A DNA stretch of 64,000 bases, taken from the NCBI GenBank assembly GCA_022448725.1, contig JAKUTR010000007.1, positions 22,194-86,193 on the forward strand. Direction: 5' to 3'. The number at the start of each line of letters is the position of its first letter. The stretch's first letter is position 1. Below are positions 9,302-17,711 of this stretch, piece after piece. A model generated the notes under the pieces. The model worked only from the letters and a program-made list of their open reading frames with translations, did not search any database and was not told where the DNA came from. Source of the stretch: SAR202 cluster bacterium. GTDB lineage: Bacteria; Chloroflexota; Dehalococcoidia; Lucifugimonadales; VXLM01. A program made the position numbers and the translations under genes.

Positions 9302-9826
9302 ATGAACGTCGAGAGGCAGATCAGTACTCAGAGGGTCTTTAGTGGAAATATCGTTGGCCTAAGGTTAGACACAATCGAGTTACCCAACGGTAGGCAGGCT
9401 ACTCGTGAGGTAGTGGAACACCATGGTGCTGTTGTTGTTCTACCAATAGATATGGACGGGAATGTGCTCCTCGTAAGGCAGTATAGATACCCTGTAAAAG
9501 AGATGGTTCTCGAAGCTCCTGCTGGAGGTATTGAACCAGGTGAGTTACCGGAGCATGCGGCTGTTCGGGAGTTGGGTGAGGAAGTTGGAGTATACCCAAA
9601 GACGATTGAGCAAGTTGGCCATTTCTGGTCAGCCCCTGGTTACTGTACAGAGGTCCTGTACGCTTTCGTAGCTCGGGATTTGGTGCCGAGTCCGCTGGAG
9701 CCTGATGAAGATGAGGACATTGAGATCGAGAAACACCCAGTTAGCAACCTCCGGGCAATGATCCGATCGGGTGACATTCAAGATGCGAAAACAATCTCCG
9801 TAATCCAGATGGCTGAGATTGCTTGA
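9302..9826 (+). CDS. NUDIX hydrolase, ADP-ribose pyrophosphatase type
   Basis: The 174-residue protein carries a perfect Nudix box: G-x5-E-x7-REL-GEE-V-G-V, starting at APAGGIEPGE (about residue 75). The flanking sequence VLLVRQYRYPV and the downstream SAPGYCTEVLYAF loop are typical of the ADP-ribose pyrophosphatase subgroup (NudF/YqkG). That enzyme splits ADP-ribose to AMP and ribose 5-phosphate. Its ATG follows the nadK stop with no gap, so the two make a NAD(P) homeostasis pair behind complex I. Substrate preference cannot be fixed from sequence alone. Confidence 0.9.
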   Translation: MNVERQISTQRVFSGNIVGLRLDTIELPNGRQATREVVEHHGAVVVLPIDMDGNVLLVRQYRYPVKEMVLEAPAGGIEPGELPEHAAVRELGEEVGVYPKTIEQVGHFWSAPGYCTEVLYAFVARDLVPSPLEPDEDEDIEIEKHPVSNLRAMIRSGDIQDAKTISVIQMAEIA

Positions 9827-10034
9827 ATCTTCCCAAGTCCATACCAGGTAATCGCAGCGTCCATGTTTACTGACAAAGGATAGTAGTGGGCATGAGATAC
9901 GTTGCCCAGTACAAGGATCTCGTTGCTTTAGTTTTTCAGATTTCAGCTATTGGTTATGGCTTATGTACTTTTTGGAAATCTATTTTTGGCGGGTAGATAT
10001 ACTTAGGTTTACCTGTACAGGCACTTGGCGGTCC

Positions 10035-11594
10035 TCAAATAGAATCAAAGAAGGTTAAATTAGCTCCATGGTTTTCCATTGCGTCTACAGTGTCACCCCG
10101 GAATCGGACTTGGATGTCACGTGTTAGGTGACCCATCGTAAGTTCCTCCAATGGCATCTCAAAGGCAAGCGTAATCGGCTGGTTTACAGGAGGCGTTGCG
10201 AAGAACAGGTAACCGTTGCTCCTTATAGGGTATTCTTCGGTTCCTTTGATAACCAAGCTGTCAAGGTTGACCCAAGGGGGAATACGAACGAAAAGGGGAC
10301 CCGGCTGTTTTAGTACGATGGTGAGCGCGGGGTTCGTGTAGGGGGATTTCACCACTAGGTTCTCAGTCTCGTGGTCGAATAGGAGATTCACCCAGTGGCC
10401 AGCAGTATCGGTTCGCACGCCCTCTCGCAGCACTTCACATAAAGAGCCTACAGTTCCACCCACGACGTCGGTGTTGAAACGCATCCACTTTTGTTCGAGT
10501 GGTTCGTGGCCGAATGGAGCGGGAAAGCCCCAGGACCCTTGCACTCGCCTGGCTACGTTGTGGAGAGTATCAAGTTCCTCAGGATTGTTAGGTGTTTCAA
10601 TCCAGGAGATGTCGCGTAGCTGTGATGGCAGAAGATGACAACGGAGCATTCTTTCAGCGTCATGAAAGTACTCGGTGTACCCCCAGCGGCCTAGGATCAG
10701 AGCCGTTTCGATTATATCGCCAGTGTTGTTCATCTCACCTTCGTCTGGCTTGTTGCTGTCGAGTGCTGACGACTCTCTAGACCACCCAACCTCGTCACGC
10801 ATATCCCATAGCCCGTTGTCATAAAATGCCTTTACTCGATCCATTAGCGATGAGTCCGAGGTTAGATCGGCAAGTTGGGCGAGAGAAGACATAGTGCAAG
10901 TAATCGAGTGTGCGTGGGTGCCGAAGCGATCTTGGTCATTCCCGCCGTGCTGGGTGTAGTAATCGCCTATAGCTTCTTCTTTTAATATGAGTGCCAGTGC
11001 TAGAGCAGGACCATATCCCGTTACGCGGTAGTACTTAACCAGCGGGCCTATAGTTCGAGCGACGCCGGAGATATATGAACTTTCCTTTGTGCTCACAACA
11101 CCGGTTTTGTCTATGGCCTTATAGTCCCAGTCCCGTTGAGGAACCCAGTATTTAAAGATGGTGTCAATACTCGCCTCGGCGATCTCTTGGGCTCGGGAGG
11201 AGCCACGGTATTTCACCAGAGCCGTGAGTGCGTGGAAGCCCTCCCGGATATGATGTGGCACGAAGATAGTGGGTGTGTCATATTCGCCGTCGTTCCCACG
11301 TTCGAGTGGTAGAGCAAGCGGCCCACTGTACGAGAGATAGGTTGCTGTCTCGTGTTTAGAGACGCTTTCTTCATCGATCTTGATACCAGCGACATCTTCC
11401 GCATTGAGTAGAGCATTCAGATGCCGGCCTGGGACGTGGCTTTCAAGTGGCATGCCAAGATATGCATCCGGTTTTACCGCCACGCGAAAATAGGGAGTGC
11501 CATCAGTTGGGTCGAACATACTACACATCGCGTTCGAGGCGAGTTCTATCGCGTCCAATATATTAGTAGTATTGACGTCAGACAGACGTGTCAC
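10035..11594 (-). CDS. GH127/DUF1680-like six-hairpin glycosidase family protein
   Basis: A 519-residue soluble protein with an alpha/alpha-barrel style N-terminal two thirds. Its GDIIETALILGRWGYTEYF segment and following ERMLRCHLL resemble the DUF1680/GH127 beta-L-arabinofuranosidase family. The C-terminal beta region (PLFVRIPPWVNLDSLVI, SNGYLFFA) matches that family's beta-sandwich. The cysteine cluster that binds zinc in studied GH127 enzymes is not seen, so activity may differ. It starts with GTG at 11594, 9 bases after the acetamidase gene, and is last in a five-gene minus-strand run. No signal peptide is visible. Confidence 0.6.
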   Translation of the reverse strand: MTRLSDVNTTNILDAIELASNAMCSMFDPTDGTPYFRVAVKPDAYLGMPLESHVPGRHLNALLNAEDVAGIKIDEESVSKHETATYLSYSGPLALPLERGNDGEYDTPTIFVPHHIREGFHALTALVKYRGSSRAQEIAEASIDTIFKYWVPQRDWDYKAIDKTGVVSTKESSYISGVARTIGPLVKYYRVTGYGPALALALILKEEAIGDYYTQHGGNDQDRFGTHAHSITCTMSSLAQLADLTSDSSLMDRVKAFYDNGLWDMRDEVGWSRESSALDSNKPDEGEMNNTGDIIETALILGRWGYTEYFHDAERMLRCHLLPSQLRDISWIETPNNPEELDTLHNVARRVQGSWGFPAPFGHEPLEQKWMRFNTDVVGGTVGSLCEVLREGVRTDTAGHWVNLLFDHETENLVVKSPYTNPALTIVLKQPGPLFVRIPPWVNLDSLVIKGTEEYPIRSNGYLFFATPPVNQPITLAFEMPLEELTMGHLTRDIQVRFRGDTVDAMENHGANLTFFDSI

Positions 11595-11603
11595 ACGCGC
11601 CCC

Positions 11604-12518
11604 CTATTCCGATTTACTTTCCGTTGTCCCTGCTGCTTCGACGTATTCTAGTTTCACTTTTGCAGCTACAGTGCCGATGAAATGGTAGCCCACCGATACT
11701 TCACCAACCATCGTTAGTAAGCTGAGGCCATCCCAGCGTGGTACGCCAAAATCTGCCTCCATCCAGAGAATCAAGTCAGAATACGCTTGCCGCAGCGATC
11801 GTTCCATGGGTAATCCGGTGGCGACACACATGATCTCGCTGGCGGAACGTATACGAGGTCGTTCAATGGTTTTACCTTTCATTACATCTATGGTCATCAC
11901 CACAGTCGCGGGCATCTCCATAGCGGTACCGCAGAGTTCGCCGTCACCCTGGATGGCGTGGGCATCACCTAGATGTAGTAGCGCTCCCTCGATGTAGACA
12001 GGGAGGTACACTGTGTTGCCTTCGGTCACTTCCTTTATGTCCATGTTCCCGCCGTAGTCTCCAGCAGGACTTGTTGTGGGAGAACCAAGTGCTTGAGCGC
12101 AGCCAATTGTGCCAATCATAGGGCGGTATGGGAGTGACACTTTCGGGCTCCACCACACCTTACCGTCCCGTACGGGGGCGATGCGTGTATTGACAGGGAT
12201 ATCAAGGCCCAGAAATTCTCCCATGCCACGACGGCCCCAAGTCATGTCGTTGGCTGCTTGGCCAATGCTCGCCTCGATCTTTTCAATGTGCACGGCCAGA
12301 GTGTCTCCTGGCTCAGCACCGTCAACCCGTATGGGCCCTGACTGAGGGTTGCCCTGTGGTTTTCGCACCAAGTCACGTTTGTCGCCGTCAGTGCGGACTA
12401 GTCCATTGAAGGTGTCCTCAGTATCGACCCGAATGCGATCACCTGAGGATATAGTAGTAGCAGGCGGGTTGAATCTACTTATCTCGTAGTATAAGTCGCC
12501 TAAAGGAAGTTTTTTCAT
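11604..12518 (-). CDS. Acetamidase/formamidase family amidohydrolase
   Basis: Cytoplasmic enzyme of the FmdA/AmdA family, which hydrolyses small aliphatic amides to the acid and ammonia. The 304-residue protein has the family landmarks DGAEPGDTLAVHI, MIGTIGCAQ, GDYGGNMDI, LHLGDAHAIQGDGE and GTAMEMPA. Length agrees with the family. It sits between the enolase-superfamily gene (124 bases upstream) and the glycosidase-like gene. The neighbourhood points to release of ammonia from an amide-bearing organic compound, but the actual substrate is unknown. Confidence 0.88.
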   Translation of the reverse strand: MKKLPLGDLYYEISRFNPPATTISSGDRIRVDTEDTFNGLVRTDGDKRDLVRKPQGNPQSGPIRVDGAEPGDTLAVHIEKIEASIGQAANDMTWGRRGMGEFLGLDIPVNTRIAPVRDGKVWWSPKVSLPYRPMIGTIGCAQALGSPTTSPAGDYGGNMDIKEVTEGNTVYLPVYIEGALLHLGDAHAIQGDGELCGTAMEMPATVVMTIDVMKGKTIERPRIRSASEIMCVATGLPMERSLRQAYSDLILWMEADFGVPRWDGLSLLTMVGEVSVGYHFIGTVAAKVKLEYVEAAGTTESKSE

Positions 12519-12642
12519 TTTAGCCTCGAGAGGTGTATCAACGTATCTAGATCAGCAACTATCTCTAAACCTTGCCGAACCTATGCAAGTTTAATGAACA
12601 ATATTGCAAATATTTCAAGATGTCTCTCTTTCCAGACCGGAT

Positions 12643-13755
12643 TCACAATTGATCTGGTTTAACCGTTGCGGATCGTAGCGTCTGCCGAGCTAACCGATCA
12701 GGGTCTGGCTCCGGGAGCATACACTCTAGCGGCTCGAACATAAGCCTGTCGTTTAGTTCCAGGGGAGGGTCGCTTAGGTCTTGGGTATAGAACCTTGACG
12801 AAGGAAAGAGATCACCGGGATAGGTGAAGTTTGGCAGAGTCGCTACCTCCACGCAGATAGCACCCCCCAGGGCGCTTTCTAGCATTCCTCCTACCCAAAC
12901 TGGTACGCCAGCATCGCGGCACATGTCGTGCACTCGGACCACATTCGTCAGCCCACCGATTCTTCCAGGCTTTATGTTGATGTACTTGCAGGCACCAACC
13001 TTGAGCGCAGTCTCAGCTGCTTTAACGCTCACGATCGTTTCGTCAAGGCAGATAGGAGTTTGAATCTGCTTTGCTAATTCAGCATGGTCAAGTACGTCAG
13101 CGTAGTGCAGGGGTTGCTCGATGAAAGCAAGACCCATGTCATCAATAGCCTTGAAGAAGCTCAAATCATCGAGGGTATATCCAGAGTTGCAATCGATATG
13201 GAAAGTCATTTTGGGGAATGTGGAGGTCACTGCTTGCAGCATATCAAGGTCCCAGCCAGGAGCAGTCTTCAGCTTCACTCGGGGGAATCCTGTATCAACA
13301 GCCTTCTGGATGTTTCCAAGGAGCATGTCGATCGAATCCTGAATCCCAAAATCAGCACCGGCAGCGACCTCACGCGTCTCACCGCCTAGCAATTGATGTA
13401 ATGGTGTCCCAGTGATGCTGCTTTGAAGGGTCCACCAGCATATTTCTACTGCAGCCTTTGCGAAACTGTTTCCCTTGAAAACGTTTAGTTGGTCATTCAA
13501 ATCTTGGGCGGTTTCGTATTCGCGCCCGACAATATGTGGGCCGAATACTTCTGTAACATGGTAGAAAACGGTGCCCGCACTCTCGGGAAGGTAGGTAGGT
13601 GCGAAGAATGGCGTCGACTCTGACCAAGCGGTGTATTCCCCGCTCGTGGCCCTTACTAAAACACTATGTATATCGTAGTCTTCTCCGTATGCAGTACGCC
13701 ACGGGTAGATTAGAGGCATCTTCACGTAGTAAACGTCGAGTTTTTCGATTCTCAC
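12643..13755 (-). CDS. Enolase superfamily enzyme, N-acylamino acid racemase / o-succinylbenzoate synthase type
   Basis: The 370-residue protein has the capping domain and (beta/alpha)7-beta barrel of the muconate lactonizing enzyme subgroup. Visible catalytic and metal residues are Lys161 and Lys163 (KLK motif), Asp188 (FHIDCNSGY), Glu213 (FIEQPL), Asp238 (CLDETI) and Lys262 (NIKPGRIGG). These fall within one position of the numbering in the Amycolatopsis NAAAR/OSBS enzyme. No other menaquinone genes are nearby, and the neighbour is an amidase. A role in racemising or processing N-acylated amino acids is therefore more likely than menaquinone synthesis; this is inference. It lies 21 bases after the PhyH gene. 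Confidence 0.82.
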   Translation of the reverse strand: MRIEKLDVYYVKMPLIYPWRTAYGEDYDIHSVLVRATSGEYTAWSESTPFFAPTYLPESAGTVFYHVTEVFGPHIVGREYETAQDLNDQLNVFKGNSFAKAAVEICWWTLQSSITGTPLHQLLGGETREVAAGADFGIQDSIDMLLGNIQKAVDTGFPRVKLKTAPGWDLDMLQAVTSTFPKMTFHIDCNSGYTLDDLSFFKAIDDMGLAFIEQPLHYADVLDHAELAKQIQTPICLDETIVSVKAAETALKVGACKYINIKPGRIGGLTNVVRVHDMCRDAGVPVWVGGMLESALGGAICVEVATLPNFTYPGDLFPSSRFYTQDLSDPPLELNDRLMFEPLECMLPEPDPDRLARQTLRSATVKPDQL

Positions 13756-13776
13756 AACATCCCCCGATCCAAGTTC

Positions 13777-14616
13777 TTAGTGTTTAATGCCGTCCGGAAT
13801 GCCGTACTGACGCTCCAGATTGTTACCTGGCACTGGCCAACCTTGCCCGCCAATAGTTCCGAACTTATCGTGTTTACCGCTTAACCACATGAACTGCTCT
13901 GCGGCATCGTAACTGTCTCGGAATTGCTGCCTGAAGGTTGGTACTTCCCAGTCCTCATCGCGCCATTCGATCTTCTCTGGGTCGAAGTCGGGATGACTCG
14001 TCCAGGTTTTCTCCGGGGCTGTTCGTCTCCAATAGTTATATTTGAGGTTATTCCGAACAGCTGCAGCCGTGGACTTTCCGCGCCGGTGCCAAATGTTATA
14101 GGCAGTAATCAAGATTGAACCGGCTGGAGACTCTGCTAATTGAGCTCCTCTTATGCTTCCGTAGTGCCCCATGAACGTCGAGAGGGAGAAGAGGTGGTGT
14201 GAGCCCGGCAGCAGTTCAGTTGGTCCCATCTCTGCGGGAGTGTCCTGCGGGTAGTAAAAGACCTGTAGATAGTTGACAGGAGGTCCCCATTTTGATCCGC
14301 CATCGCGGTGCCATTCTTGCGCCGGTTGTGGGCAGTGGACTTTGTGACTGCTCATGAGGATGGGAAGACCAAAGTCTCTGCCTAGTAAACATCGCACTGC
14401 ACCAGCCACCTCGGGATGGCAGATCACGTTCTCAACAAACCAGTCCTCGTGAAGGATATGGCTGGGTTCCGCCCCTTCCCAGTCTTCCATGAACTTCAGG
14501 GCCCGCTGGTTAATTTCGTCGGGTACAACTCCTGGGAATGAAAGGAAGCCATTTTGGCAGAATTTCAGTACCCCGAAATCGTCTAGTGTTGGTTCGCAGT
14601 CGTAAGTTGGTTGCAT
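13777..14616 (-). CDS. Phytanoyl-CoA dioxygenase (PhyH) family protein
   Basis: Fe(II)/2-oxoglutarate-dependent oxygenase fold, 279 residues. The iron-binding facial triad is visible as HRD (His103, Asp105) and a distal His177 in YNIWHRRG. An Arg11 residues further on (Arg188) is suited to binding 2-oxoglutarate. The segment GPTELLPGSHH is the usual PhyH turn. The family hydroxylates many small molecules as well as phytanoyl-CoA, so the substrate is open. ATG at 14616, four bases after the stop of the small unknown gene, preceded by an AAGG-like ribosome site. Second gene of the 14977-10035 unit. Confidence 0.88.
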   Translation of the reverse strand: MQPTYDCEPTLDDFGVLKFCQNGFLSFPGVVPDEINQRALKFMEDWEGAEPSHILHEDWFVENVICHPEVAGAVRCLLGRDFGLPILMSSHKVHCPQPAQEWHRDGGSKWGPPVNYLQVFYYPQDTPAEMGPTELLPGSHHLFSLSTFMGHYGSIRGAQLAESPAGSILITAYNIWHRRGKSTAAAVRNNLKYNYWRRTAPEKTWTSHPDFDPEKIEWRDEDWEVPTFRQQFRDSYDAAEQFMWLSGKHDKFGTIGGQGWPVPGNNLERQYGIPDGIKH

Positions 14617-14620
14617 CTGC

Positions 14621-14977
14621 TTACCTTATGCGTTCTAGTATGAACTCGCACGCTAACCCATATGAGCGAGACTCGTCCATAATTAGGGTTTGGTCAGGGA
14701 ACCGGATGATGCGCCAGCCATCGTTGATGGCCTCCAATACGGTCTGGTAGGGCCACTCATCAGGGTTTCGCGATCCGTCAGATATCACACCATCCTCTAC
14801 TATTTTAAATCCGTGTATCTCGTAGTCTAGGGCGGTTGATCGTGACTGTACGTACAAAAGATCCTGCTTAAGCAGCCGGGACTTAGAAATCCCTCGGAGT
14901 CTACTTTCCGTAAGTGTGCCAGCACGCAATTCCTCAATGCATTGCGCCAGATTGGATTCTAAGCTGTTAGCATCCAC
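14621..14977 (-). CDS. Unknown protein heading the PhyH/enolase/amidase unit
   Basis: A 118-residue soluble protein that I do not recognise. It starts with GTG at 14977 behind a GGGG-rich ribosome site. A helical N-terminus (about residues 1-50, rich in Leu, Arg and Ser) is followed by a mixed beta region with WPYQTVLEAINDGWRIIRFPD and a C-terminal helix YGLACEFILERIR. No cysteine pairs, signal peptide or membrane segment are seen. Because the phyH start lies only four bases beyond its stop, it is part of the catabolic unit and not a chance frame. It could be an accessory or regulatory protein. Confidence 0.7.
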   Translation of the reverse strand: MDANSLESNLAQCIEELRAGTLTESRLRGISKSRLLKQDLLYVQSRSTALDYEIHGFKIVEDGVISDGSRNPDEWPYQTVLEAINDGWRIIRFPDQTLIMDESRSYGLACEFILERIR

Positions 14978-15078
14978 TCATCTGCCCCCTTATTCACAGT
15001 ACTGGTTATATACCCAAGCTGCTGCGATTCTACCTTACAAACCAAAGGGCTGGCGAGAGAAATAAACAACTTTCGGGT

Positions 15079-15107
15079 TTGACTTTAATCCTGCGAACTG
15101 ATAAGTA
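15079..15107 (+). promoter_or_regulatory. Candidate sigma-70 promoter for the solute-binding protein
   Basis: TTGACT at 15079-15084 is followed after 17 bases by TAAGTA, a moderate -10 match. It lies about 70 bases ahead of the start codon in the 198-base gap between divergent genes. A clean AGGAG ribosome site precedes the ATG at 15176. The -10 is weak, so confidence is limited. Confidence 0.35.
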
Positions 15108-15175
15108 TCACAGGTCGTAGAATAATTGTGGTGTGGAATCTAGTTTCCGTGCTTCATAATCAATAGGAGAAGCTA

Positions 15176-17638
15176 ATGACTAAAAAGTTAGCATCAACAG
15201 GGATACTTTCCGTAATATTAGTGTCAGCAGCCGTTATGGCGGCAGTGGCGTGCGGCGCAGCCGAGGAGCCTGCAGCTCCATTACCTGCAGCGGCGGCAGC
15301 ACCAGCTGCAGCTGCTCCGGCGATTGATTACACTACAGAAGTAACTACAGCAGCCCCTCAAGCCCAGCAGGCACCTGCTGCAGCTGCTCCGGCACGGGCG
15401 GCGGCACAGCCAGCAGCCCCTCAGGCACCAGCCGGCACAGGCGCACGATCTACTGTGGGGGGTGGCGCTACAGGTGTTGACCCGACCGCAGCTACAGCGG
15501 CGTTTAAGTACGTCGCACCGGTGGTAGCACCGGGCGATTACCCCGATCATAACTGGGATGGTCCTGTCCCAACCAAGTTTAACGAGTCCCCGATGTCAGC
15601 GGCACTCGTAAAGGCTGGAACGCTTCCTCCAGTGGAAGAACGACTCCCCATCCCTGAGGACGTCTGGGTACTCGCTCCGTACGACGAAATTGGTCAATAC
15701 GGCGGGACTATGCGAATTACTAGTTCCCAGCTAAAGACACTAGATCACTTGGCTACAACCAGCCTGGTTAATGGCGACCCTAGAGGCAATAGTGAGCCTC
15801 GTATTATCAAGGCCTATGAGGTCAGTGACGACGGACGTAAGTATACTTTTACGAACCGACGAGGCGCTCACTGGTCTGACGGATACCCTTGGACGATGGA
15901 GGATGTCAGGTTCGCAATGGAAGACCTGATGTTCAACGCAGGGGATGTCAACCCAGCCTCACGCATACCTGGTGAACTCAAGTCTCAAATCACTGGTAAC
16001 GTGGCTAAGTTCAACGTAGTTGACGATGTGACGTGGACGGTTACTTTTGATGACCCTTACTATGACCTCGCGAGTTCGCGGCATATGTGGGGATCCTCGA
16101 AGACTCGTGGTTGCCCGAAATGCTACTATGCGCCAGCGCATATTTATAAGAGGTACCACGTTGATTACAACCCGGAAGAAAACGCCGCTCTCATGGAGAA
16201 GTATGGCGTCGATAGTCCCAAGAACCTTTTTAACAAGATCAAAAATGTTCGTTCCGGTCCTGGCCTTGACTGGAGGCAGACAGGCCCTCAGCCGAGCGTA
16301 GCTGACCCGAACTACATCTACAAGGGTGAGCCGTATGCGGCAGCAATGTCTGAGTTGCTCCAGACGCACTGTTGTGAAGGTGGCCGTGGGGCAACCCGAA
16401 ACCATTTCTTCATTGGTGTGGATCCGGAAGGCAACCAGCTCCCCTACATGGACGGCCAAGAGTTAATTAGGGTGGAGAACCGTGACGTCGGTGTCTTCCG
16501 TGCAATGAACGGCGAAAATGACTACTTCGGTGGTGACATGGTATTGAGTGAGATGCCGCTGTATATCTCTAACATGGACAAGGGTGACTACAGCGTAATG
16601 ATCTTCCGATCCCCTGCAGGAACCGACTCAGCGACCGTCATTAACCAGGAATATATCGAAGATCCTGAGATCGGCGCTCTGATGCGAACGAAAGACTTCC
16701 GCAAGGCTCTTTCTCTTGGTATCGACCGTGATATTTTGAATGAGGTCGTAGCTAGTGGTATTGGAACCCCTCAGCAGTGGGTCCCGCACCCGAGTACTCC
16801 GTACTACCCAGGAGCTGACTACGCTAACCTTGACACCACACAGGACATACCTGCTGCCAAGGCCTTGCTTGCAAAGATGGGATACTCGGATGCTGATGGC
16901 GATGGATGGCTCGATCGTAAGGATGGCACTGGGCCTCTGAAGATTAAGTTCTACACCAACAACCGGCTTACCTGGCCTCACGTCCAAATAATGGCATCAC
17001 ATTGGGAGAAGTTGGGTATCAAATGGGATCTGGATTATTCCAGTACGAGTAAGAAGATGAACATTGCGAATCCTACGCTCTACCTAGATCAGCACTATTC
17101 GCTCTACTCCATGAACCAATGGACGGTTACTTGGACCAGGGCGTTTGCAGGCACCGGTGGTGCTCCAGTGGGTGCTGCTATGGGTGGGTACTTCCAGTCC
17201 TTTGGTGAGGGTGGAATGGCCCCAACCGGAGGGGACGCTGCATACACAGATGCGTATGGGACACAGGCTAGTGCTAACAACTACCCGGCTGACATATCCG
17301 GTAATGTTAAGGAAATGCAGGATATCTGGCGTACTGGTATTCAAACTGGCGCAACCTATGATCCCAAGCGTGTTGAGATGGGCAAGAAGTGGTGGAGGAT
17401 AGGCGCCGAGGAGAAGTACAATATCGGTGCTCTTGCTTACATGGGGATCTTCCGGGGCATGACAAAGAAGCGAAATAATGTACGGAACGTCCCGAAGAAC
17501 CACGTAGCGCTAGAGGGTAAAGGAGTATTAGGGCTCTACTATTTTGAGGATGGTCTGGACAATATGACTAATCCGGGCAACCGTTCGAAGAAATATAAGA
17601 GTGTCCACTTCCTAGACCCTGAGTACTGGACCAACTAG
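15176..17638 (+). CDS. ABC transporter solute-binding lipoprotein, family 5 (oligopeptide/nickel type)
   Basis: An 820-residue exported lipoprotein. A signal peptide with lipobox ending AAVAC places the lipidated Cys at residue 26. Residues 28 to about 112 form a low-complexity Ala/Pro-rich linker that would hold the domain off the membrane. After that comes the family-5 binding fold, with YTFTNRRGAHWSDGYPWTMEDV, a typical SBP_bac_5 segment, and the late DADGDGWLD loop. It is longer than the usual 520-620 residues. No permease or ATPase genes are adjacent. It has its own likely promoter and is closed by a strong terminator at 17663. The ligand is unknown; peptides or other organic oligomers are typical. 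Confidence 0.88.
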   Translation: MTKKLASTGILSVILVSAAVMAAVACGAAEEPAAPLPAAAAAPAAAAPAIDYTTEVTTAAPQAQQAPAAAAPARAAAQPAAPQAPAGTGARSTVGGGATGVDPTAATAAFKYVAPVVAPGDYPDHNWDGPVPTKFNESPMSAALVKAGTLPPVEERLPIPEDVWVLAPYDEIGQYGGTMRITSSQLKTLDHLATTSLVNGDPRGNSEPRIIKAYEVSDDGRKYTFTNRRGAHWSDGYPWTMEDVRFAMEDLMFNAGDVNPASRIPGELKSQITGNVAKFNVVDDVTWTVTFDDPYYDLASSRHMWGSSKTRGCPKCYYAPAHIYKRYHVDYNPEENAALMEKYGVDSPKNLFNKIKNVRSGPGLDWRQTGPQPSVADPNYIYKGEPYAAAMSELLQTHCCEGGRGATRNHFFIGVDPEGNQLPYMDGQELIRVENRDVGVFRAMNGENDYFGGDMVLSEMPLYISNMDKGDYSVMIFRSPAGTDSATVINQEYIEDPEIGALMRTKDFRKALSLGIDRDILNEVVASGIGTPQQWVPHPSTPYYPGADYANLDTTQDIPAAKALLAKMGYSDADGDGWLDRKDGTGPLKIKFYTNNRLTWPHVQIMASHWEKLGIKWDLDYSSTSKKMNIANPTLYLDQHYSLYSMNQWTVTWTRAFAGTGGAPVGAAMGGYFQSFGEGGMAPTGGDAAYTDAYGTQASANNYPADISGNVKEMQDIWRTGIQTGATYDPKRVEMGKKWWRIGAEEKYNIGALAYMGIFRGMTKKRNNVRNVPKNHVALEGKGVLGLYYFEDGLDNMTNPGNRSKKYKSVHFLDPEYWTN

Positions 17639-17662
17639 TAGCAAGAAAGAAGCTATTCTAGA

Positions 17663-17704
17663 AAGGGGCCCGGTAGAAACTTCTACCGGGCCCCTTCTCT
17701 TTTG
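17663..17704. terminator. Strong bidirectional intrinsic terminator
   Basis: A perfect 16-base inverted repeat (17663-17678 with 17681-17696) of GC-rich sequence is followed by CTCTTTT. Each arm includes GGGGCCCGGTAGA or its complement. It lies between the end of the plus-strand binding-protein gene and the end of the minus-strand aldolase gene, so it probably serves both directions. Confidence 0.88.
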
Positions 17705-17711
17705 CAACGGC

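Noticed and set aside
12643..13755. o-Succinylbenzoate synthase of menaquinone synthesis
   Set aside because: No other men gene is nearby and the neighbours are catabolic; the same fold and residues serve N-acylamino acid racemases.
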